From NCBI GenBank assembly GCA_965228625.1, contig OZ245829.1:682001-746000 (forward strand): a stretch of 64,000 nt of DNA, read 5' to 3'. Position numbers and translations under genes: made by a program. Below are positions 27,256 to 32,905 of the stretch, piece by piece. How positions within the stretch are numbered: position 1 is the first letter of the stretch; every line of letters starts with the position of its first letter. Under the pieces are notes generated by a model, which saw nothing but the letters and a program-made list of their open reading frames with translations, did not search any database and was not told the DNA's origin. Source of the DNA: UBA2767 sp965228625. GTDB lineage: Bacteria; Pseudomonadota; Alphaproteobacteria; Rhizobiales; Methyloligellaceae.

Positions 27256-27885
27256 ATGACGAAAACAAAACCGAAACGCGGCGCGGTCCGCAACCACATA
27301 CTCGACCTTGCGGACGCAGCGGTGCTGACGAAAGGTTTTGCCAACACATCGCTTGAAGAGATCATCGCCGAGGCCGGAATCTCCCGAAACGGCCTGTATT
27401 ATCACTTCAAAAGCAAGGACGAACTCGCCGTCGCGCTGATTCAACGCCAGCGCGAACGAAACATCAGCCTTCTGCACAGGCTCTTTTCGGAGGCTGAATC
27501 GCTCCACGACGACCCATTGGAGGTTTATCTCGTTTTCACGGAGCTCTTTCTTCCCGTGATGGAGAACGCGCGGGAAACGGAAAAAGGCGTTCTTGTCTCC
27601 GCCTATGCCTTTCAGGATCAGCACCACAACAGGACCGTGCGCGATCTCGTGCAAAGATCGATGCTGGATCGCCGCAACATGATTCTCGGCCGGCTGGTCA
27701 GGGTGGCCGAAATTTACCGGCCCCGGCCCGGCATTGACGTGATCGATCTGGCAAACCTGGCGGTCGCCATCGTCGAGGGCGGTATCATCATGACGGACCT
27801 GTTGGACGAGCGGGCCATGATGCACAACCAGTTGCACATCTATCGTGAGGTCGTGCGGTACGCCTTTTCCTCTTCCGCCGCTTAA
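27256..27885 (+). CDS. TetR/AcrR family transcriptional regulator
   Basis: 209 residues from the ATG at 27256 (MTKTKPKRGAVRNHIL); an earlier in-frame ATG at 27208 gives a non-conserved extension. The helix-turn-helix is FANTSLEEIIAEAGISRNGLYYHFKSKDELAVALI at about residues 30-64. The C-terminal ligand domain is not assignable to a substrate. It lies downstream of a DMT transporter and converges with the next TetR gene, so it may control the transporter or a distant target; no operator was recognised. Confidence 0.9.
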   Translation: MTKTKPKRGAVRNHILDLADAAVLTKGFANTSLEEIIAEAGISRNGLYYHFKSKDELAVALIQRQRERNISLLHRLFSEAESLHDDPLEVYLVFTELFLPVMENARETEKGVLVSAYAFQDQHHNRTVRDLVQRSMLDRRNMILGRLVRVAEIYRPRPGIDVIDLANLAVAIVEGGIIMTDLLDERAMMHNQLHIYREVVRYAFSSSAA

Positions 27886-27969
27886 GGATTCCGGGCGGGA
27901 TGAACGCCCGGTGTTTGCGCAGCGAGTGTCTGCTTTCGACCCGGAGCGGCCATTGGCGCTCGTCCGAAT

Positions 27970-28554
27970 TCACGCCGAGATCAGCCTCAGTGCATCGTTC
28001 CTGATGGCGCGAAGTGCGGCAACGTCGAACACGCCGCGCGCCAGAACGCGCAGACCGACGATCAGCGACAGAATAGATTTAGCCGTCTCGTCGGCTTTGA
28101 CGCTCTCGGGTATCGCTCCCCGCTTCTGGCCAAGAACGATCTGACCCTTGAGGAACGCTTCCATGTCGCCGAACGCCGAGATGATCATCTTGCGTATGTC
28201 TTCGTCATGGCTCGGCAGCTCCAGCGCGGTGTTCACCAGGAAGCACCCTTTGCGCTCGGTGTCCGATGCGCTTTCCGCAATCAGTCCGTCAAACAATGTC
28301 GTCAGCGCCACGATCGGATCATCAAGCCCCTCGAGATGAGCGATGGTCTCCTGCTGATTTTCGCGGTCATACTTCAGCACGACCCGCGTGAAGAGCTCTT
28401 TCTTGCTGCCGAAGGCGTTGTAGAGGCTGCCCTTGTTGATTCCCATCCCGTCGACAAGATCGGCAATGGATGTCGCCTCATAGCCTTTGGCCCAGAATAC
28501 TTTCATGGCGCGATCAACGGCGTCATCGACATCGAATGATTTTTCCCAGGGCAT
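27970..28554 (-). CDS. TetR family repressor of the divergent dehalogenase operon
   Basis: 194 residues. The helix-turn-helix is YEATSIADLVDGMGINKGSLYNAFGSKKELFTRVV at about 25-59. The C-terminal region (GCFLVNTALELPSHDEDIRKMI, then LGQKRGAIPESVKADETAKSILSLIVGLRVLARG) is typical of TetR proteins that sense electrophiles or xenobiotics. It is divergent from the five-gene dehalogenase operon. Matching operator-like elements lie inside both promoters, so it very probably represses itself and the operon and is released by an inducer. The inducer is unknown. Confidence 0.9.
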   Translation of the reverse strand: MPWEKSFDVDDAVDRAMKVFWAKGYEATSIADLVDGMGINKGSLYNAFGSKKELFTRVVLKYDRENQQETIAHLEGLDDPIVALTTLFDGLIAESASDTERKGCFLVNTALELPSHDEDIRKMIISAFGDMEAFLKGQIVLGQKRGAIPESVKADETAKSILSLIVGLRVLARGVFDVAALRAIRNDALRLISA

Positions 28555-28589
28555 TGTTCCTGCTCGTCCTTTCTGAACGTTCGCGTATC

Positions 28590-28618
28590 CATATAGTCGG
28601 TTTATACCGATCGTTCAA
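28590..28618 (-). promoter_or_regulatory. Promoter of the TetR gene
   Basis: On the minus strand, TTGAAC (28618-28613) and TATATG (28595-28590) are 17 bases apart. The operator-like element fills most of the spacer. The pair is nearly identical in sequence to the divergent operon promoter at 28681-28709. Confidence 0.65.
28601..28615. promoter_or_regulatory. TetR operator copy 1
   Basis: TTTATACCGATCGTT, identical to 15 bases of copy 3 at 28712-28726. It lies inside the spacer of the TetR promoter, where binding would repress that gene. Confidence 0.65.
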
Positions 28619-28680
28619 CATTTGAACAGTCCGACCCACGTGTTCGTTCTTTTAGCCTGAATCAAATCAAAAATATTTTC

Positions 28681-28709
28681 TTGACCGACCGGTATAGACT
28701 TTCTATATG
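28681..28709 (+). promoter_or_regulatory. Promoter of the dehalogenase operon, with operator copy 2 in the spacer
   Basis: TTGACC (28681-28686) and TATATG (28704-28709) are 17 bases apart. The spacer contains ACCGACCGGTATA (28684-28696), the reverse complement of a variant of the TATACCGATCGTT element. Aligned to the TetR promoter on the other strand, 24 of 30 bases agree. Confidence 0.68.
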
Positions 28710-28710
28710 G

Positions 28711-28732
28711 GTTTATACCGATCGTTATAAAC
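28711..28732. promoter_or_regulatory. TetR operator copy 3, near-palindrome at the transcription start
   Basis: The inner 20 bases TTTATACCGATCGTTATAAA are palindromic except for one symmetric pair, and the palindrome extends by one more base each side. It begins just after the -10 of the operon promoter and would cover the start site, the classic position for a TetR dimer. Confidence 0.7.
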
Positions 28733-28769
28733 AAGCGCGGTCGGCGGCAGATAACAAAGGACCGAACCG

Positions 28770-29336
28770 ATGACCGATTTCACAACTCACACCATTGAAA
28801 GCGCCCCCGATACTTCCAAGCCATTCCTGCAGGGCGCCAAGAACGCCTACAGCTTCGTGCCGAACCTTCTCGGTACGATGGCAGCGGCTCCCGCGTTGCT
28901 TGAGGGATATATGACGCTCGCCGGCATCTTCGACAAAACCGATCTGAGCGAGACAGAGCGCCAGATCATTCTCATGACCAACAATCGACTGAACGGCTGC
29001 ACATATTGCATGGCCGCGCATACGACGATCTCTCAGATGGCCAAGGTTCCGGCTGATGTGATCGAGGCTCTGCGCAACAATACGCCGATCGCTGATCCCA
29101 AGCTTGAAGCGCTGCGCACCTTTGCCGCCATCATCAATGAGACGCGCGGTTGGCCGTCCGATGAGCAGGTCGAAGCCTTCCTCGCTGCCGGCTACACCCG
29201 CCAGACGGTGCTCGAGGTCATTCTCGGCACGAGCCTGAAGGTGATGTCGAACTACACGAACCACATTGCTGAAACCAAGGTCGACGACGCCTTCGCGACG
29301 AACACCTGGGCGCCGGTGGAAGCGGCCGCCGTCTGA
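28770..29336 (+). CDS. Carboxymuconolactone decarboxylase (AhpD-like) family protein
   Basis: 188 residues. The family motif with the redox CxxC pair and nearby His is NGCTYCMAAHT (about residues 75-85), preceded by LSETERQIILMTNNR. AhpD-like proteins are small alkylhydroperoxidases; members next to TetR genes are often detoxification enzymes. No decarboxylase residues can be assigned, so the peroxidatic role is the better guess. It is the first gene of the putative dehalogenase operon, with the near-palindromic operator 38 bases upstream. Confidence 0.9.
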   Translation: MTDFTTHTIESAPDTSKPFLQGAKNAYSFVPNLLGTMAAAPALLEGYMTLAGIFDKTDLSETERQIILMTNNRLNGCTYCMAAHTTISQMAKVPADVIEALRNNTPIADPKLEALRTFAAIINETRGWPSDEQVEAFLAAGYTRQTVLEVILGTSLKVMSNYTNHIAETKVDDAFATNTWAPVEAAAV

Positions 29337-29347
29337 CAGGATCACAC

Positions 29348-29371
29348 GGGTCCACACGGCTGTGTGGACCC
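29348..29371 (+). repeat. Intercistronic hairpin in the dehalogenase operon
   Basis: GGGTCCACAC and GTGTGGACCC form a perfect 10-bp stem with loop GGCT, between the AhpD-like gene and the haloalkane dehalogenase gene. No T-run follows, so RNA stability, processing or partial attenuation is more likely than full termination. Confidence 0.6.
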
Positions 29372-29398
29372 TCGACCCTCACAAAAATGGAGACAATC

Positions 29399-30403
29399 AT
29401 GTTCAGACCGAGCATTTCGCTGATCGCGGCCGCATTTGCGACCTTGCTGGCTGCGCCCGCCCCGGCCCAGCAGGCCGATCCCTACAAAGGCTTCAAGGTT
29501 CCCCCACTCGAAGTGCCGTCAACGACGCGCTACGAGCCCAAGTACATCGAAGTTCTGGGCTCGAAAATGGCCTATGTCGAAGCCGGGCAAGGCGATCCGA
29601 TCCTGTTTCTGCACGGACAGCCGACGTCGTCTTACCTGTGGCGGAACATCATGCCCCATCTGGAAAAGCAAGGGCGTGTCATCGCACCTGACAATGTCGG
29701 TTTCGGCAGGTCGGATCAGCCGGACCTCAAATACACTTTTGGCGATCACTACAAGTACATCGACGCCTTCATCAAGGCGAAAGGACTGAAGAACATCACC
29801 CTCGTGGTCCACGACTGGGGGTCCGGACTTGGTCTGCACTACGCGCGGCTGAACCCGGACAACGTCAAGGGCATCGTGACAATGGAATCCATCATCGCGC
29901 CGCTGATCCCGGCCAAGAGTTATGATGCGCTTCCCAAAGACCTTGGCGATTTCTTCCGCACCGTTCGTGACCCCGAAAATGGCCGCAAGCTTCTTATCGA
30001 CGAGAACTATTTCGTCGAGGGCGCGCTGCCGGGCTTCATTGTGCGGCCGCTGGCGAAAGAAGCGCACGATGTTTATCGCGCACCTTTCACCACGAAGAAA
30101 TCGCGCATTCAGGTCAATCAATGGCCTAACGAGATGCCGATCGGACAGGTCCCGCAGGCGACCCATGACATCGTCACCGCCTACAATGCCTGGCTCGAGG
30201 AAACCGACATCCCGTGGCTCTTCCTCTACGCAACGCCGGGTGCTCTGAACCCGCCGGAGGCGGCGGAATACTGGGCGTCAAGAGCGAAGAATATCGAGAC
30301 CGTCTATATCGGCTCCGGTCTTCACTACGTGCAGGAAGATCAGCCGTTCGCAATCGGTCGCGCGATCTCCGACTGGTACCGCCGGATCGACAAGAAAAAA
30401 TAG
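29399..30403 (+). CDS. Haloalkane dehalogenase (HLD-II-like) with signal peptide
   Basis: 334 residues from the ATG at 29399 with GGAG upstream; an ATG four codons earlier overlaps that site. Residues 1-25 (MFRPSISLIAAAFATLLAAP, then APAQQA) form a probable Sec signal. The alpha/beta-hydrolase body has the oxyanion HGQPTSSYLWRN, APDNVGFGRSDQPDLKY, the nucleophile Asp139 in VVHDWGSGLG, Glu163 in TMESI as the HLD-II acid, and His309 in GLHYVQED. The halide-binding Trp140 is present; the usual Asn of HGNP is Gln74. The enzyme replaces halogen by hydroxyl in haloalkanes. Most characterised members lack a signal, so periplasmic action would be unusual. An epoxide hydrolase is a less likely alternative. 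Confidence 0.87.
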   Translation: MFRPSISLIAAAFATLLAAPAPAQQADPYKGFKVPPLEVPSTTRYEPKYIEVLGSKMAYVEAGQGDPILFLHGQPTSSYLWRNIMPHLEKQGRVIAPDNVGFGRSDQPDLKYTFGDHYKYIDAFIKAKGLKNITLVVHDWGSGLGLHYARLNPDNVKGIVTMESIIAPLIPAKSYDALPKDLGDFFRTVRDPENGRKLLIDENYFVEGALPGFIVRPLAKEAHDVYRAPFTTKKSRIQVNQWPNEMPIGQVPQATHDIVTAYNAWLEETDIPWLFLYATPGALNPPEAAEYWASRAKNIETVYIGSGLHYVQEDQPFAIGRAISDWYRRIDKKK

Positions 30404-30415
30404 TCAAGCGCATGA

Positions 30416-30452
30416 CGGCGGGCTGCTTCGGCCATCGAATGACGGCCCGCCG
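30416..30452 (+). repeat. Second intercistronic hairpin in the dehalogenase operon
   Basis: CGGCGGGC and GCCCGCCG are perfect 8-base arms around a 21-base loop, just after the haloalkane dehalogenase stop and 33 bases before the next gene. No T-run follows. Confidence 0.5.
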
Positions 30453-30484
30453 CAAATCACCGGAAAATTCGGAGAGGCAACACA

Positions 30485-31030
30485 ATGTTACTCGACACGC
30501 CCCTGGTGGATTTCGGCTGGAAAGCGCCGGACTTCACCCTCAAGGATCCCGACGGCACAAGCTTCAGGATGTCCGACCATCTCGGCGACAAGGGCCTGCT
30601 GATCGCCTTCATCTGCAACCACTGCCCTTACGTACAGGCCGTGGGCAGGCGCCTCGCGGAAGACGCCCGCGTGCTGATGGATGAGGGTGTGCGCGTTCTG
30701 GCCGTGATGTCCAATGACTACCGCTACGTGCCTGAAGACAGCCCGCCCTACATGAAGCAATTCGCGGCCCACTTCGGCTTCCCGTTTCCGTATCTGGTCG
30801 ACGAGGGACAGAAGGTCGGCAAGGCATATGGCGCGGTGTGCACGCCCGATTTCTTCGGCCTGAACAAGAAAGGCGAGTTGCAGTATCGCGGCCGCCTCGA
30901 CAGCGCCGGCATGAGCGATCCGACAAACCGGACACCGGAACTTCTCAACGCAATGCGCCAGATCGCCGAGACCGGCGAAGGACCGCGCGAGCAGCATCCC
31001 AGCATGGGTTGCTCGATCAAGTGGAGCTGA
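30485..31030 (+). CDS. Thioredoxin-family (AhpC/TSA-like) redoxin
   Basis: 181 residues. A thioredoxin fold of the peroxiredoxin-like type: KAPDFTLKDPDGTSFRMSDHLGDKGLLIAFICNHCPYVQAV carries a CNHC pair at about residue 44-47, and FPFPYLVDEGQKVGKAYGAVCTPDFFGLNKKGEL follows with the cis-proline region. This group (DUF899/YneN-like 'thioredoxin family protein') is cytoplasmic and of unknown partner. In this operon it could reduce the AhpD-like protein or protect against reactive products of dehalogenation; this is inference. The GST gene starts four bases after its stop. Confidence 0.88.
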   Translation: MLLDTPLVDFGWKAPDFTLKDPDGTSFRMSDHLGDKGLLIAFICNHCPYVQAVGRRLAEDARVLMDEGVRVLAVMSNDYRYVPEDSPPYMKQFAAHFGFPFPYLVDEGQKVGKAYGAVCTPDFFGLNKKGELQYRGRLDSAGMSDPTNRTPELLNAMRQIAETGEGPREQHPSMGCSIKWS

Positions 31031-31034
31031 GACA

Positions 31035-31715
31035 ATGATTGATCTTTACACCTGGGCCACGCCAAACGGCTGGAAAGCCGCCATTACGCTCGAAGAGCTG
31101 GGTCTGCCCTACACCGTCAAGCCGATCGACATCAACAAGGGCGAACAGAAGGAACCGGCCTATACGGCAATCAATCCGAACGGGCGCATCCCGGCGATCG
31201 TGGATCGTGACAATGACGACTTCGCGGTTTTCGAGTCCGGTGCAATCATGATGTATCTCGCCGAGAAAGTCGGCCGGTTGCTGCCGGCGGACGCCAAAGG
31301 CCGTTCGCAAGTCCTGCAATGGGTGATGTTCCAGGTTGGCGGCCTTGGTCCGATGCAGGGCCAGGCGCACGTCTTCCACCGCTATTTTCCCGAGAAGATA
31401 CCGGCGGCAATCGAGCGCTATCAGAACGAGACCCGCCGGCTCTACGGCGTTCTTGATACCCGTCTTGTAGATCGCGAGTTTCTCGTCGGCGACTACTCGA
31501 TCGCCGATATCGCGCACTGGAGCTGGGCCCGCATGCACAACTGGGCCGGGGTCGGGATCGATGAGTTTCCCCACATGAAACGGTGGATCGATCAGATCGC
31601 GGTGCGCCCTGCGGCCGCGAAGGGCATCAAGGTTCCCCATGAGACGGACTTCGACGAGCCCGACGCGAACGAGAATGCGTCCACGGCCGAAACGCAGACC
31701 ATTGTCACACAATAG
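31035..31715 (+). CDS. Glutathione S-transferase, Nu-class (YfcG/YghU-like)
   Basis: 226 residues. The N-terminal thioredoxin-like domain has LYTWATPNGWKAAITLEELGLPYTV, the TPNxxK motif of Nu-class enzymes that bind two glutathiones or glutathione disulfide, then NPNGRIPAIVD and FESGAIMMYLAEK. The C-terminal helical domain has FLVGDYSIADIAHWSWARMH. Nu-class members are disulfide reductases more than conjugating enzymes, which fits a redox or detoxification operon. It sits between the redoxin gene (4 bases) and the haloacid dehalogenase gene (14 bases). Confidence 0.92.
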   Translation: MIDLYTWATPNGWKAAITLEELGLPYTVKPIDINKGEQKEPAYTAINPNGRIPAIVDRDNDDFAVFESGAIMMYLAEKVGRLLPADAKGRSQVLQWVMFQVGGLGPMQGQAHVFHRYFPEKIPAAIERYQNETRRLYGVLDTRLVDREFLVGDYSIADIAHWSWARMHNWAGVGIDEFPHMKRWIDQIAVRPAAAKGIKVPHETDFDEPDANENASTAETQTIVTQ

Positions 31716-31729
31716 GGAGGTATTGAGGG

Positions 31730-32404
31730 ATGGTACCGACACTTGCACTCGATATCTACGGAACGCTGATCGACCCCCTCGCAGTCAAGACCGCACTCGT
31801 TGCCCATGCCGGCGAGAAGGCCGGTGCGCTAGTTGAGACCTGGCGTACGAAACAGTTGGAATACAGCTTCCGCCGCGGGCTCATGAAGGCATACCGCAAC
31901 TTCACGGTGGTGACACGCGACGCGCTCGACTACGCCTGTCAGACCCATCGCGTCGAGATCGACGACGACGAAAAGACCGCCCTCATGGATCACTATCGGA
32001 AACTGGACGCGTTCCCGGACGTCGCCCCGGCTCTGGCCGCGCTCAAGGGCAAGGGCGCGCGGCTCCACGCCTTTTCCAATGGCGTTGCCGGAGACGTCGC
32101 GGAACTGCTCGACCACGCGGGGCTCAGTTACATGATCTCTTCAATTGTCAGCGCCGATGACGTGCAGACCTTCAAACCCGATCCGCGCCTCTACGCGCAT
32201 TTTCTAGAAAGGACCGGAGCGGCGCCTCAAGCCACCTGGCTCGTTTCCAGCAATCCGTTCGATGTGATCGGTGCAGCGGCCTGCGGTTGGCGCACCGTTT
32301 GGGTCAGACGCAACCCTGACATTGTTTTCGATCCCTGGGATCAGGCGCCAACGGTGGTCGTCTCAGATCTCACGGAATTGGAAACGCTTCCGCAGCTTTG
32401 GTGA
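31730..32404 (+). CDS. (S)-2-haloacid dehalogenase, type II (HAD superfamily)
   Basis: 224 residues. The residues that define type II haloacid dehalogenases line up: nucleophile Asp8 in ALDIYGTL, Arg in TWRTKQLEYSF (about 39), Ser in FSNG, Lys in FKPDP, and SSNPFDVIGA, where the L-DEX enzyme has SSNAWDATGA. It hydrolyses L-2-haloalkanoic acids to D-2-hydroxy acids through an aspartyl ester. As the last gene of the operon it could remove the second halogen after a haloalkanol is oxidised to a haloacid. Alcohol and aldehyde dehydrogenases for that step are not in the window. Confidence 0.9.
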   Translation: MVPTLALDIYGTLIDPLAVKTALVAHAGEKAGALVETWRTKQLEYSFRRGLMKAYRNFTVVTRDALDYACQTHRVEIDDDEKTALMDHYRKLDAFPDVAPALAALKGKGARLHAFSNGVAGDVAELLDHAGLSYMISSIVSADDVQTFKPDPRLYAHFLERTGAAPQATWLVSSNPFDVIGAAACGWRTVWVRRNPDIVFDPWDQAPTVVVSDLTELETLPQLW

Positions 32405-32905
32405 CGTGGCGGAACCGCTCCAAGACGACCCGTTGGACGAGCAGGCACTCATGCGCCACCGGTTGTACATCTTGCATACGACCGGTAACGGCTCGCGCGG
32501 CCACCCGGTTCATCAAGTCGGGAGACGGAAGGACCTCTGCTGATTCGCGCAGACGCATAAAGCTGTTTGGACAAACAAAACTCCAATAGAAACAATAGAA
32601 ACAATTGAAATAGAACCCCAGTCTAAATTGCACATTTTTTAATCAATACTTGTTGCGTTTTCGCCACATGGAATCGAAAACAGTATTCGACTCCCCGAAA
32701 CTGCATACTGTATCCACTAGTTGGGCTCTGCATTCCCCACCTACGCTCGCCGACAGATTTGATCACTGAAATCTGAAACCGGAGGTTCGGAGACGATGGC
32801 GAACCCATCTCGCAATCCCGCACCGGCGACGCTCTTCGCAAACAGACTGGCGCGAGCGCTCCCTGCACCCAAACCAATGAACACGCGGCCAGGAGGACTG
32901 AGCCA
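32405..32905 (+). other. AT-rich intergenic region before the autotransporter gene
   Basis: 500 bases with no convincing gene. The segment from about 32560 to 32710 is clearly lower in GC than its surroundings and contains the near-repeats AATAGAAAC AATAGAAAC AATTGAAATAG and a T-run. It probably holds the autotransporter promoter and a long leader. No -35/-10 pair, attachment site or insertion-sequence end was recognised. Confidence 0.5.
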
